Below are positions 35,394 through 45,117 of a stretch of 64,000 nt of DNA, piece after piece. The notes under the pieces are model-generated. The model did not search any database. It saw only the letters and a program-made list of their open reading frames with translations, and was not told the origin of the DNA. Positions within the stretch are counted from its first letter, which is position 1. Each line of letters starts with the position of its first letter. Source of the stretch: Sphingomonadaceae bacterium (GTDB lineage Bacteria; Pseudomonadota; Alphaproteobacteria; Sphingomonadales; Sphingomonadaceae); NCBI GenBank assembly GCA_947476425.1, contig CANJQJ010000004.1, positions 1 through 64,000 of the forward strand, given 5' to 3'. The position numbers and the translations under genes are program-made.

Positions 35394-36233
35394 ATGAGCG
35401 AAACGCAGCTTCTCAAAGGGCAGGTCGCAGTCGTCACCGGAGGCGCAAGCGGCATCGGGCTCGCGACAGCCGAGCGACTCGCGGCGAACGGCGCGCGAAT
35501 CATCATGTCGGGGCGTAGCGATGAGCGCGGCGCCGCAGCCGAGCGCCGATTGCATGATGCCGGCGCCGACGCTTTGTTCGTCAAGTCCGACGTATCGCTA
35601 GAAGACGATGTCGCCCGATTGATGGAAACCGCCGCGAAATGGGGCGGGATCGACATATTGGTCAACAATGCCGGGCCCTCGGGGGACGATTTCGGCATCG
35701 GCGCGATTCACGAACTTTCCAGCGACTCGTTCGACCGCGCGATGAAGATCGGCGCCTACGGGCCCTTCTGGTGCTGCAAGCACGCCCTTCCCCACATGAT
35801 GGCGCGCGGCGGCGGCGCGGTGGTCAACATCTCCGCCACCGCAGCCGTGCGCGCTTTGCCGCGCTTTGGCGCCTATGCGATGAGCAAGTCGATCCTCGAG
35901 GCGCTCGGCCGCCAGGTCGCCAACGATTATGCCGCCCATGGCATTCGCTGCAACACGCTGCTCGTCGGCACGGTGCGGCCCGGCCCAGGCGATGTTTCGA
36001 CGCTGCCGGCCGATTTCAACGCCGCCGTCCTCGACAAGCGCATTTCGCTGACCACCATGCTCGGCCGGACCGGCAGCTACGCCGACGTCGCCGAAGCGGT
36101 GCTCTTCCTGGTTTCGCCGCTGAGCGGCTACATCACCGGCGCAGCGATCCCGATCGAGGGCGGTGCCATGAACAAGCTTCAATATCCGGACTATGTATCC
36201 GAAATGCACAGCGAAAAAGGAGAGGATCGATGA
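35394..36233 (+). CDS. Short-chain dehydrogenase/reductase (first)
   Basis: This NAD(P)-dependent oxidoreductase has 279 residues. The cofactor motif TGGASGIG is at 15-22, NNAG at 91-94, and the catalytic Tyr161 and Lys165 (YAMSK) are present. The start has a GGCGAGGA ribosome site; an in-frame ATG four codons earlier is weaker. It overlaps the SnoaL-like gene by ATGA, which suggests the pair act on one pathway. The substrate is unknown. Confidence 0.88.
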   Translation: MSETQLLKGQVAVVTGGASGIGLATAERLAANGARIIMSGRSDERGAAAERRLHDAGADALFVKSDVSLEDDVARLMETAAKWGGIDILVNNAGPSGDDFGIGAIHELSSDSFDRAMKIGAYGPFWCCKHALPHMMARGGGAVVNISATAAVRALPRFGAYAMSKSILEALGRQVANDYAAHGIRCNTLLVGTVRPGPGDVSTLPADFNAAVLDKRISLTTMLGRTGSYADVAEAVLFLVSPLSGYITGAAIPIEGGAMNKLQYPDYVSEMHSEKGEDR

Positions 36234-36667
36234 GCGTCGCCGAAAACAAGCAAGCCATTCGCGACTGGATCGCCGCCATCAACCGTGGCGACGAAGCGGC
36301 TATCCTTGCGCTCACCAGCGAGGATTTCGCTTTCCAGACGATGGCGCGCCAGCCCGAATGGCTGTTGCCGCAATGGAATCGCGAAGAGTTCGCCGCCACG
36401 CCGAGCACGATGTCGGCGCTGATGAAGGCGCCGATCCAGCTCGAGGTCGTCAACATGATCGGCGAGGGCGATTCGGTTTCGCTCGAGGCACGCACCGACG
36501 GCGAGATGCTCAACGGCCGCCGCTACAACAACCGCTACCATTTCGTCATCGAGTTCAAGGACGGCAAGTTCAAGAACGTTCGCGAGTATAGCTGCAGCGC
36601 GCTCGCCTCGACCTGCTTTGGCGCGATCGAGCCCGCAACCCCTGAACTATCCCGCATGGCGGATTGA
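36230..36667 (+). CDS. SnoaL/NTF2-like protein (first)
   Basis: The 145-residue small alpha+beta barrel protein has an AIRDWIAAINRGD helix followed by strands, as in ketosteroid-isomerase and SnoaL-like families. Members can be isomerases, hydratases or dehydratases or only bind ligands. It is translationally coupled to the SDR before it. Confidence 0.75.
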   Translation: MSVAENKQAIRDWIAAINRGDEAAILALTSEDFAFQTMARQPEWLLPQWNREEFAATPSTMSALMKAPIQLEVVNMIGEGDSVSLEARTDGEMLNGRRYNNRYHFVIEFKDGKFKNVREYSCSALASTCFGAIEPATPELSRMAD

Positions 36668-36704
36668 GCAATCAAGCGGCGCCATGCAGCGAATGCCGGC
36701 GCCG

Positions 36705-37103
36705 CTATTCCTCGTAGACGTCCTCCCCGAACGTCTCGCGCACATAATGCGTGTCGAAATATTCGCGCATCCGGATGATCAGGTCGCCCTGGAACTCGAT
36801 CATGTGGTGATAGGTGTTGGCGTAGGGCCGCCCGTCGGGAAACGCCATTTCGCCAAGCGCCTCGACGCAGACCTTGTCGCCTTCAGCCACCGTGCCCAAA
36901 ATATGGAGCTTGCGAACCGTAAGCGGCCCTTCGGTCTCGTTGGCGAGTTCGCGAACACGGGCGTGCGATAATTCGCCCTGGCCGATGATCCACCAGACCG
37001 CATTGGGGTGGAACATCGGGTCGGCGTCGGCGAAAGTGCCCTCCGCCAGCGCGATCATCACGCGCACCGCCTTCTCGCGCAGTTCGTCTTGTCGCTTACC
37101 CAT
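36705..37103 (-). CDS. SnoaL/NTF2-like protein (second)
   Basis: The 132-residue protein has the same fold class: ADPMFHPNAVWWIIG, then NTYHHMIEFQGDLIIRMREYF, a common SnoaL ending. It lies on the minus strand, convergent with the first SnoaL gene and divergent from the second SDR. The start at 37103 begins a conserved helix; an upstream extension reads into the promoter gap. The function is not known. Confidence 0.78.
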   Translation of the reverse strand: MGKRQDELREKAVRVMIALAEGTFADADPMFHPNAVWWIIGQGELSHARVRELANETEGPLTVRKLHILGTVAEGDKVCVEALGEMAFPDGRPYANTYHHMIEFQGDLIIRMREYFDTHYVRETFGEDVYEE

Positions 37104-37216
37104 CGTCCACTCCCCCAGCTTGCGTTTGCGTTGTTTTGCTGCATGCTCCGCCACCACGCCCGAGAAATCAATGCAGAGCCCGGGCAAATGCGACAGGCAG
37201 AGGGAGAGGACCCACA

Positions 37217-38026
37217 ATGAATCGTTTGAAGGACAAGGTCGCCATCATCACCGGCGGCGCAGGCGGAATCGGCTCCGCAACGGCAGAACGCTTCATTGCC
37301 GAAGGCGCGACGGTGATCATCGCCGATCTTTTCGAGGACCGCGCAAAGGAAGTCGCCGCCCGCCTCGGCCCACAGGCAGTGCCGATGTTTTTTGATGCCG
37401 GCGACGACGACTCGGTCAAGGCTGCGATCGACGAGACCGCAAAGCGCTTCGGTCGTCTCGACATCCTGTTCAACAATGCCGCCGTCACCGATGTCCGCGT
37501 CCAGGCGATGGACACCACGCCGACCGACATACCGCTCGATGTCTGGGACAAGACGATGGAGGTCAACGTCCGGGGCGTCATGATCGGCTGCCGTTTCGCC
37601 ATTCCGCACATCCTCAAGCAAGGCGGCGGATCGATCATCAACACCGCGTCCGATTCGGGCCTCGCCGGCGACAATGTCCGCCTCGCTTATGGTACTTCGA
37701 AGGCTGCCGTGATCGCGATGACCAAGTATGTTGCGGTGCAATATGGCCGTCAGGGCATTCGCTGCAATGCAATAGCCCCCGGCGTCATCATGACCGCGCA
37801 GATGAAGAAGCTCCCTGTTCTCGCCGAAGCGATCTTCCGTCACGTGGTAACGCCGCGGCTCGGCCTTCCCGAAGATATCGCTGCGCTCGCGGCCTTCCTC
37901 GCAGCCGACGAGTCAGCCTACATCACCGGCCAGACGATCTGTTGCGACGGCGGCCACCTCGCCCACCAGCCGCAGCTCGCCGACATGATCGACCTCGAGG
38001 CCAAGGGCGCTGGCGACCACGTCTGA
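37217..38026 (+). CDS. Short-chain dehydrogenase/reductase (second)
   Basis: The 269-residue NAD(P)-dependent enzyme has TGGAGGIG at 12-19, NNAA at 86-89, Ser145 and the Tyr158/Lys162 pair (YGTSK). A strong AGGGAGAGGA ribosome site precedes the ATG. It is 107 bp upstream of the molybdopterin oxidoreductase on the same strand. Confidence 0.9.
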   Translation: MNRLKDKVAIITGGAGGIGSATAERFIAEGATVIIADLFEDRAKEVAARLGPQAVPMFFDAGDDDSVKAAIDETAKRFGRLDILFNNAAVTDVRVQAMDTTPTDIPLDVWDKTMEVNVRGVMIGCRFAIPHILKQGGGSIINTASDSGLAGDNVRLAYGTSKAAVIAMTKYVAVQYGRQGIRCNAIAPGVIMTAQMKKLPVLAEAIFRHVVTPRLGLPEDIAALAAFLAADESAYITGQTICCDGGHLAHQPQLADMIDLEAKGAGDHV

Positions 38027-38133
38027 GAATATCGTCTCCCCCTGCCAGGGTGGCGAAGAAGCGTGTATGAAGTGTCACCCGTCGTTGCGGCCGATCCTGC
38101 GACGACGGGTGACTGTCGAATTGGGAGTTTGTA

Positions 38134-40290
38134 ATGCGTGAGGTTCGATCTTTTTGCCGCTTCTGCATGCCGTTCTGCGGCACGCATGTGACGCTCGACG
38201 AAGATGATCACATCGTCAGCGTTCGCGGCGACAAGGAGGATCTGATGACCTCTGGCTATGCCTGCATGAAGGGATTGCAGGCGCCCGCATCCTATAGCGC
38301 CGGCGATCGCGTCCTCCACCCGCTCAAGCGCCAGCCCGACGGCAGCTTCCAGCGCATCCCGTTCGAACAGGCGCTCGATGAGATCGCCGCGAAGCTTCGC
38401 GTCATCATCGATCGCGACGGTCCAAAGGCGATCGGTGGCTATCGGGGCGCAGGGGCAATGCTCAATGCCTCGGCAATGGGGATGGTGCCAGCCTTTCTCG
38501 GCGCGATCGGATCGCACAAGAATTTCTCGACCTACACGATCGACCAGTCAGCCAAGTCGATATCGCTTGGCCGCATCGGCATGTGGAACGCGCCGCGCGA
38601 TCCGCTCGCCACCAGCGATATCCGCATGATGTGGGGCGTAAATCCGCTGGTCTCGCTCGCTACGAGCTACTTCGACATGACCAACCCCACCAAGCGCCTC
38701 AAGGATGCGCGGGCGCGGGGGATGAAGCTCATCGTCATCGATCCACGCCGCACCGAGACCGCGCAATATGCCGATGTCTTCCTCCAGCCCTATCCGGGCG
38801 AGGATCCGACGATTGCCGCTGGTATCATTCGAATCATCCTCGCCGAAGGCTGGGAAGACAGTGAATTCTGCGCGCAATATGTTGCCGATCTCGATGATCT
38901 GCGCGCTGCCGTCGAGCCTTATACGCCGGAATATGTCGCGCGCCGTGCTGGCGTCGATGCCGAGGACCTGCGCAAGGCGGCTGCGTTGTTCGCGCGCGAT
39001 TCGAAGCGCGGTGGTGCTGCGGCCGGTACCGGCCCGAGCATGTCGCCTCATTCCAACCTCTCGGATCATCTCATCGAGACCCTCAACGTCATCTGCGGCC
39101 GCTACCAGCGTGCTGGCGAGCAGGTCGTGAATCCGGGCGTGCTGCGCGCACGTGCGCCGCAAAAGGCCCAGGTCCTCGCCGCGCCGCGCTGGTGGGAGCA
39201 TGGCTACAAGAGCCGCATCGGCGGCTATGGCATGCTCGGCGACGAGATGGTCAGCGGGATTTTCTGCGACGAGATACTTGTCCCAGGCGAAGGCCAGATC
39301 CGCGCAATGTTTGCCCACGGCTCGAACCTCGCCAACATCATGCCCGATCAGCGCAAGACCGTCCGCGCCCTGCAATCGCTCGAACTGCTCGTCAACATCG
39401 AGCCCTACATGAACGAGACCTCGAAGCTCTCGGATTATATCCTGCCCACGAAGATGGGCTACGAGCGCGCCGATCTCACCATGTATTATTACGAGAGCCT
39501 CTACGCCCTGCCCTACGCGCGCTACACGCCCGCGGTAGCCGCCACGCCGACCGGATCCGAGATCGTCGACGACTGGCAGATCTTCTGGGGCCTCGCCAGG
39601 CGCCTCGGGATCCAGCTCGTCTTCGACGGCGTCCCGCTCGACATGGATAGCGAGCCAACCACCGATTCGATGCTCGCGGTCGTTGCGCGCCACGCGCCGG
39701 TGCCGTTCGACGAGCTCAAATCCTACGAGCGCGGCCATATCTTCGATGCCGAGCCGCAATATGTCGCGCCCGCCGATCCCGATTGCACCGATCGCTTCAC
39801 CGTCGCGCCAGCCGACGTCGTTCAGGAACTCGGCGAGGTCTTTCGCGAATCGCCAACGCCCGGTGCGTATCTGAGCAATGGCGAGACCTTCACCCACATG
39901 CTCGCCGTTCGCCGAGTCCGCGACGTCCAGAACAGCTGCCATCGCAATGTACCCGCGATCCGCAAGCGCATGCCGTACAACCTCGCCTATCTCCATCCCG
40001 ACGAACTCGTGGCGCTCGGCATCGTCGCGGGCGATAAAATCGAGATCATCTCGGATGCAGGCAGCATTCCAGCGGTGGCAGAGTCCGATCCAACCGTCAG
40101 GAGCGGCGTCATACAGATCACCCATGGCTGGGGCGGCCTGCCCGACGATACCGTCTACGAACGCGATGGCTCCAACACCGGCCTGCTCATCAGCACCGAT
40201 CGCGATCTCGATCCGATCAACGCAATGCCGCGCATGTCGGCGATCCCGGTGCGGATCGCCCCAATGAAGCTTTCGGTCGCGGCCGAGTAA
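38134..40290 (+). CDS. Molybdopterin-dependent oxidoreductase, DMSO-reductase superfamily (second copy)
   Basis: This 718-residue single-subunit enzyme has [4Fe-4S] ligands C8, C11, C15 and C44 (C-x2-C-x3-C-x28-C) followed by MKG. A TIDQSAKSI stretch aligns by eye with the Mo-ligand region of formate dehydrogenase, where no Cys, SeCys or Ser sits at the expected place. The Asp that follows the second cluster Cys in acetylene hydratase is Met here. There is no Tat signal and no partner subunit gene. The context of two SDRs and two SnoaL proteins suggests oxidation or hydroxylation of a cyclic or keto compound, but that is inference. Confidence 0.88.
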   Translation: MREVRSFCRFCMPFCGTHVTLDEDDHIVSVRGDKEDLMTSGYACMKGLQAPASYSAGDRVLHPLKRQPDGSFQRIPFEQALDEIAAKLRVIIDRDGPKAIGGYRGAGAMLNASAMGMVPAFLGAIGSHKNFSTYTIDQSAKSISLGRIGMWNAPRDPLATSDIRMMWGVNPLVSLATSYFDMTNPTKRLKDARARGMKLIVIDPRRTETAQYADVFLQPYPGEDPTIAAGIIRIILAEGWEDSEFCAQYVADLDDLRAAVEPYTPEYVARRAGVDAEDLRKAAALFARDSKRGGAAAGTGPSMSPHSNLSDHLIETLNVICGRYQRAGEQVVNPGVLRARAPQKAQVLAAPRWWEHGYKSRIGGYGMLGDEMVSGIFCDEILVPGEGQIRAMFAHGSNLANIMPDQRKTVRALQSLELLVNIEPYMNETSKLSDYILPTKMGYERADLTMYYYESLYALPYARYTPAVAATPTGSEIVDDWQIFWGLARRLGIQLVFDGVPLDMDSEPTTDSMLAVVARHAPVPFDELKSYERGHIFDAEPQYVAPADPDCTDRFTVAPADVVQELGEVFRESPTPGAYLSNGETFTHMLAVRRVRDVQNSCHRNVPAIRKRMPYNLAYLHPDELVALGIVAGDKIEIISDAGSIPAVAESDPTVRSGVIQITHGWGGLPDDTVYERDGSNTGLLISTDRDLDPINAMPRMSAIPVRIAPMKLSVAAE

Positions 40291-40313
40291 GACTGGTCGA
40301 ATTTCGCGATTTA

Positions 40314-40343
40314 CCGCCACCCCGGCTAATGTCGAGGTGGCGG
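40314..40343 (+). terminator. Hairpin after the molybdopterin gene
   Basis: CCGCCACC and GGTGGCGG form an eight-base stem around a 14-base loop just past the stop. No T-run follows, so it is only a candidate transcription end. Confidence 0.35.
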
Positions 40344-40454
40344 ATCATGTCCGCGGATTTGTCGGTTGGCGGGCCGCCGCACAAGTCCGCTTGGCAAGTG
40401 ACGCGGACATTCTATAACGGCCACCGATAGCCGATTTCCCAAGGATAGAAGCCT

Positions 40455-40898
40455 ATGCCTCGCTTGCTCCACATTGCCCTTATGACCGGGCTCACGCTTT
40501 CGCTCGCCGCGTGCGGAAGCGACAGTGGCAAAAAGGCCCGTATCAAGCAGGATCTCGCCGCCTCGAAGGTAACCCAGATCGGCGTGAACAGCTATTTGTG
40601 GCGCGCTGCGCTCGATACCGTGTCGTTCATGCCGCTCACCCAGACGGATTCGAACGGCGGCGTGATCGTCACCGACTGGTATGCCAATCCGGCCACCCCT
40701 GCCGAGCGCATGAAGCTCACCGTCACCATCCTCGACCAGGATCTGCGCGCCGATGCGGTCCGTGTCGCAGCTTCGCGCCAGGTCTATCAGGGTGGCCAGT
40801 GGCTCGATGCGCCAGTACAGGCCGCCACGGTCCAGAAGCTCGAGGAAATCATTCTTTCGAGGGCGCGTGATCTCAGGCGCGGATCGATCGCCGGTTGA
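40455..40898 (+). CDS. DUF3576 lipoprotein
   Basis: The 147-residue lipoprotein has signal core LTLSLAAC with lipobox Cys20, followed by a GSDSGKK linker and a DUF3576 domain containing [17 protein letters not shown] and a VTDWY segment. This family is largely alphaproteobacterial and usually sits upstream of leuS and lptE, as here. It is probably an outer-membrane-associated factor of unknown function. Confidence 0.85.
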   Translation: MPRLLHIALMTGLTLSLAACGSDSGKKARIKQDLAASKVTQIGVNSYLWRAALDTVSFMPLTQTDSNGGVIVTDWYANPATPAERMKLTVTILDQDLRADAVRVAASRQVYQGGQWLDAPVQAATVQKLEEIILSRARDLRRGSIAG

Positions 40899-40917
40899 TC
40901 GGAACAATTGGATTAAC

Positions 40918-43428
40918 ATGAGTTCGCGCTACAATCCGGCGTCTGCGGACGCTCGCTGGCAGGCTGTCTGGGAAGACCGCGGCACGTTCCACGCGTCCGA
41001 CACCAGCCCCAAGCCCAAGTCGTTCGTGCTCGAGATGTTCCCCTATCCCTCGGGACGCATCCACATGGGCCACGTCCGCAACTACACGATGGGCGACGTG
41101 CTGGCGCGGTTCCGGCGAATGAAGGGCTTCGAAGTCCTCCATCCGATGGGCTGGGACGCGTTCGGCATGCCCGCCGAAAATGCCGCGATGGAAAAGAAGG
41201 TCCATCCCGGCGAATGGACTCGCGCCAACATTGCCGCGATGCGCGCCCAGTTGAAGCGCCTCGGCTTCGCGCTCGACTGGAGTCGCGAACTCGCGACCTG
41301 CGAGCCCGAATATTACGGGCACGAGCAGGCGCTGTTCCTCGATCTCTACGAAGCCGGGCTGGTCTACCGCAAGGAATCCGAGGTCAACTGGGATCCGGTG
41401 GACATGACCGTCCTCGCCAACGAACAGGTCATCGATGGGCGCGGCTGGCGATCGGGCGCGCTGGTCGAACGCCGCAAGCTCAGCCAGTGGTTCCTCAAGA
41501 TCACCGACTTCGCTGACGAACTGCTAGAAGGCCTCTCTACGCTGGACCAGTGGCCCGAAAAAGTCCGCGCGATGCAGGAAAACTGGATCGGCAAGAGCCA
41601 GGGAATGCAATTCCGCTTTGCCATCGACGGCCGCGAGGACGGTCTCGAAGTCTACACGACCCGACCCGACACGCTGTTCGGCGCAAGCTTCGCGGCGATC
41701 GCTCCCGATCACCCGATTGCCCAACGCCTCGCTGGCGACAACCCGGCGCTCCAGGCCTTCATCGACGAGTGCAAGAAGACCGGGACCGCAGCCGCCGAGA
41801 TCGAGACAGCCGAAAAGCTCGGCTTCGATACCGGCCAGTCTGTCACCCATCCCTTTGATCCGGAATGGAAACTTCCGATCTTCGTCGCCAATTTCGTGCT
41901 GATGGATTATGGCACGGGCGCCATCTTCGGCTGCCCAGCGCATGACCAGCGTGATCTCGATTTTGCGCGCAAATACGCCCTCCCGGTCACCCGCGTCATC
42001 GCGCCCTCGCCCGAAGAGGCCGAAGACCCGATCGGCGACGAGGCCTATTCCGGCCCCGGCAAGCTCGTCCATTCGGGCTTCCTCGACGGCATGGACGTGG
42101 AAGCGGCCAAGGCTGCCGTAATCGCGCGCGCCGAAAACGAGGGCTGGGGCACCGGCACCACCGTCTGGCGGCTGCGCGACTGGGGCGTCTCGCGCCAGCG
42201 TTACTGGGGCACGCCAATCCCGATCATCCATTGCGAAGGCTGTGGGCCGGTCGGCGTTCCAAAGGATCAATTGCCGATCACGCTGCCCGAGGATGTCAGC
42301 TTCGATATCCCCGGCAACCCGCTCGATCGGCACCCGACCTGGCGCCATGTCGATTGCCCGAAATGCGGCAAGCCAGCGCGGCGCGAGACCGATACGCTCG
42401 ATACCTTCGTTGATTCGTCCTGGTATTTCATCCGGTTCGCCAGCGCCCCCGCCGATCAGCCATTCGATCGCGCCGTCGCCGAGCAATGGCTGCCAGTCGC
42501 GCAATATATCGGCGGAATCGAGCATGCGATCCTTCATCTCCTCTACGCCCGCTTCCTGACGCGCGCCCTCGCCCACATCGGAAAGATCGGCATCACAGAG
42601 CCTTTCACGGGCCTCTTCACCCAGGGCATGGTGACTCACGAGACCTACAAGAACGCAGCCGGCCAATGGCTTGGCCCCGACGAGGTCGAACGCCGTGACG
42701 GTGTCGTCGTCGAGCTCGCAGGCGGGTCGCCGGTCACGCTTGGGCGCATCGAAAAGATGTCCAAGTCCAAGAAGAACACCGTCGATCCCGGCCCGATCGT
42801 CGATCAATATGGCGCCGACGCGGTTCGCTGGTTCATGCTGTCGGACAGCCCCCCCGAGCGAGATCTCCCGTGGAGCGAAGCCGGCATCGAGGGCGCATGG
42901 CGCTTCGTCCAGCGCCTGTGGCGCCTGACCGACACCAGCGAGACTGCCGAAGGCGAGGATCGCGAACTCGACCGCCGCCTCCACAAGACGATCGCGGCAA
43001 TCGCCGACGACATCGAGGCGCTTTCATTCAACAAGGCCGTCGCTCGCCTCTACGAACTCGCCAATGCAATCGAGAAGGCCGAGCCATCGGCATCGCGCAC
43101 CACCGCGGCCCGCACCCTCGTCCGCCTTGTCGCCCCGATGGTCCCCCACGTCGCCGAAGAAGCCTGGGCCCGGCTCGGCGAAACCGGACTCGTCGCCAAT
43201 GCTGCCTGGCCGGAGTTCGATCCGGCGCTGCTCATTGATGACGAGGTCACCATCGCGATCCAGGTCAATGGCAAGCTTCGTGACACGCTGACCGCTCCCA
43301 AGGGCGCTTCGCGGGAAAAGCTTGAAGAAATGGCGTTCGCATCGGACAAGATCGTCCGCCTGCTTGAGGGCAAACCGCCGCGAAAGGTGATCGTCGTGCC
43401 CGACCGTCTGGTAAACATCGTCGCATGA
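40918..43428 (+). CDS. leuS: Leucyl-tRNA synthetase
   Basis: The 836-residue class I synthetase charges tRNA-Leu. HMGH is in the first quarter ([11 protein letters not shown]), the editing domain includes a [10 protein letters not shown] stretch, and KMSKSKKN is near residue 620. The start ATG gives the family N-terminus; the frame is open upstream. It overlaps lptE by ATGA. Confidence 0.96.
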   Translation: MSSRYNPASADARWQAVWEDRGTFHASDTSPKPKSFVLEMFPYPSGRIHMGHVRNYTMGDVLARFRRMKGFEVLHPMGWDAFGMPAENAAMEKKVHPGEWTRANIAAMRAQLKRLGFALDWSRELATCEPEYYGHEQALFLDLYEAGLVYRKESEVNWDPVDMTVLANEQVIDGRGWRSGALVERRKLSQWFLKITDFADELLEGLSTLDQWPEKVRAMQENWIGKSQGMQFRFAIDGREDGLEVYTTRPDTLFGASFAAIAPDHPIAQRLAGDNPALQAFIDECKKTGTAAAEIETAEKLGFDTGQSVTHPFDPEWKLPIFVANFVLMDYGTGAIFGCPAHDQRDLDFARKYALPVTRVIAPSPEEAEDPIGDEAYSGPGKLVHSGFLDGMDVEAAKAAVIARAENEGWGTGTTVWRLRDWGVSRQRYWGTPIPIIHCEGCGPVGVPKDQLPITLPEDVSFDIPGNPLDRHPTWRHVDCPKCGKPARRETDTLDTFVDSSWYFIRFASAPADQPFDRAVAEQWLPVAQYIGGIEHAILHLLYARFLTRALAHIGKIGITEPFTGLFTQGMVTHETYKNAAGQWLGPDEVERRDGVVVELAGGSPVTLGRIEKMSKSKKNTVDPGPIVDQYGADAVRWFMLSDSPPERDLPWSEAGIEGAWRFVQRLWRLTDTSETAEGEDRELDRRLHKTIAAIADDIEALSFNKAVARLYELANAIEKAEPSASRTTAARTLVRLVAPMVPHVAEEAWARLGETGLVANAAWPEFDPALLIDDEVTIAIQVNGKLRDTLTAPKGASREKLEEMAFASDKIVRLLEGKPPRKVIVVPDRLVNIVA

Positions 43429-43937
43429 AGCGGCTCCTGCTCCTGCTCGGCGCCAGCCTCGCGCTTTCCGGCTGTGGCCTCCAGCCGCTCTACGGTGGCG
43501 GAACGCACAGCGCCGCCGCGAGCACGCTCGCCAATGTCGGCGTGGCGCCCATACCCGGCCGTCAGGGCTGGCTGCTGCGCAACGCGATCGTCGATCGCAT
43601 CGGCGATAATGGCGAGAGCGCGCACTATCGGCTCGATATCAAGCTCGACGACAAGATCGAGGGCTTTGGCATCCGCTCCGACGCCACCACGACACGAGAA
43701 CGCCGCACGCTCCGCGCGCGCTACCAGCTCGTCGACACCACGAGCGGCAAGGCGATGATCGACGCAACCGCCGGATCGGATATCGGCATCGATATCGTCA
43801 ACAGCGAATATGCGACGATCGCCGCCGAGCAGACTGCGCTCGAACGCCTCGCCGATCGCCTTGCGGACCAGATCGTCACCCGCATCGCCATCGTGGCGAA
43901 AAAGCAGGCCGATCAGGGCAAAGCCCCCGTCCAATGA
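43425..43937 (+). CDS. lptE: LPS assembly lipoprotein LptE
   Basis: The outer-membrane lipoprotein plugs the LptD barrel for LPS insertion. The 170-residue protein has a lipoprotein signal with LSGC and Cys17, then GLQPLYGG, the typical alphaproteobacterial LptE start. It lies between leuS and holA with ATGA overlaps on both sides, an arrangement conserved across proteobacteria. Confidence 0.9.
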   Translation: MKRLLLLLGASLALSGCGLQPLYGGGTHSAAASTLANVGVAPIPGRQGWLLRNAIVDRIGDNGESAHYRLDIKLDDKIEGFGIRSDATTTRERRTLRARYQLVDTTSGKAMIDATAGSDIGIDIVNSEYATIAAEQTALERLADRLADQIVTRIAIVAKKQADQGKAPVQ

Positions 43938-44959
43938 TCGCCAAGCGCCCGGAGGTCGAGCGAGCGCTCGATGCCGGCGGCGGCGGCTATCGCCTTATCC
44001 TGCTCTACGGCCCCGATGAATCAGGATCGCGTGCGCTGGCCGATCGCATCGCCAAGCCGATGGGCGCGGATGCGGAGCGAATCGACCTTACTGGTGCCAC
44101 GCTGAAAGGTGATCCCGCGCGATTGGCCGACGAGGCGAGCTCGATTTCCCTGTTCGGCAGCAAACGCTACATCCGCGTCGAACCCGCCGGCGACGAGATC
44201 ATCGACGCAGTTACCGCGTTGCTCGAGCAGACCGCCGAAGGCGATCCCGTCATCATCGTCGCGGGGGCGCTCCGCAAGGATGCCAAGCTCGTCAAGCTCG
44301 CCACGAGCTCGCCCGACATCCTCGGTTGCATCAGCTATGTGCCCGAGGGCGCGGATGCCGATCGCATGGCCAATGCGGTCGCACGCGATGCCGGACTCCT
44401 GATAACACCGGATGTCGCCCGCCGGCTCGCGACCGTCTGCAACGGCGATCGTGCAATTCTCGCGCGGGAGATCGAAAAGCTTGCGCTCTATGTCGATGCC
44501 GCGCCCGATCGCCCTCGCGAACTTGGCCATGACGAGCTCGACGCTCTTGGCGCCGCAAAGGAAGAAGGGGACATGGGCAAGCTCGTCGATGCCGTCCTCG
44601 ATGGTCGCCTTGATGCGATCGAGATCGCGCTGGCCCAGCTCGCGGCCGAAGGAATCGAGGGCATCCCGTTGATCCGCGCAATGCTGCGTCGCCTGTTTCA
44701 GGTCGGCGAATATAGCGCCCAGGTCGCGATGGGGAACAGCGTCTCGTCGGTCATGGCGTCAGCAGGCAAGGCCTTGTTCTGGAAGGACAAGGAACCGGTC
44801 ACGCGCCAGGTAACGCATTGGCGACCCTCCGCCATAGCAACGGCGATCGAACGCCTCATCGCCACCGAACGCGCGCTCAAATCAAGCGGTACTGCTGGCG
44901 CCATCCTGCTCGACGAGGAGCTGATGGCCATCGGCCGCGCCGCGAGAAAAATGCGTTAG
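43934..44959 (+). CDS. holA: DNA polymerase III delta subunit
   Basis: The delta subunit opens the beta clamp within the clamp loader. The 341-residue protein has an N-terminal LILLYGPDESGSRALAD region and a FGSKRYIRVE stretch typical of HolA, and a helical C-terminal collar domain. It is the last gene of the leuS-lptE-holA run. Confidence 0.92.
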   Translation: MIAKRPEVERALDAGGGGYRLILLYGPDESGSRALADRIAKPMGADAERIDLTGATLKGDPARLADEASSISLFGSKRYIRVEPAGDEIIDAVTALLEQTAEGDPVIIVAGALRKDAKLVKLATSSPDILGCISYVPEGADADRMANAVARDAGLLITPDVARRLATVCNGDRAILAREIEKLALYVDAAPDRPRELGHDELDALGAAKEEGDMGKLVDAVLDGRLDAIEIALAQLAAEGIEGIPLIRAMLRRLFQVGEYSAQVAMGNSVSSVMASAGKALFWKDKEPVTRQVTHWRPSAIATAIERLIATERALKSSGTAGAILLDEELMAIGRAARKMR

Positions 44960-44979
44960 GAGCTCCGGGTGCCTCCCTC

Positions 44980-45073
44980 CGTCATTCCGACGAAAGTCGG
45001 AATCCATGGGACCCACAGGCCTTGTGGTCGTAGAACCACCGTAACGTGAATCCCGGCGTCCGCCAGGATGACG
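44980..45073. repeat. 94-bp imperfect palindromic repeat, copy 3
   Basis: It has the same element ends (CGTCATTCC and GGATGACG) as copies 1 and 2, with additional flanking CCTCCCTC/GAGGGAGG that extends the palindrome. It lies between the convergent holA and parB. Confidence 0.82.
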
Positions 45074-45117
45074 GAGGGAGGCATCGGGACGAGGATTCAA
45101 CCCAATCGCGAACTGCT

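Noticed and set aside
38548-40320. A 590-codon minus-strand open frame
   Set aside because: It is wholly antisense to the second molybdopterin enzyme, whose iron-sulfur and cofactor motifs are clear.
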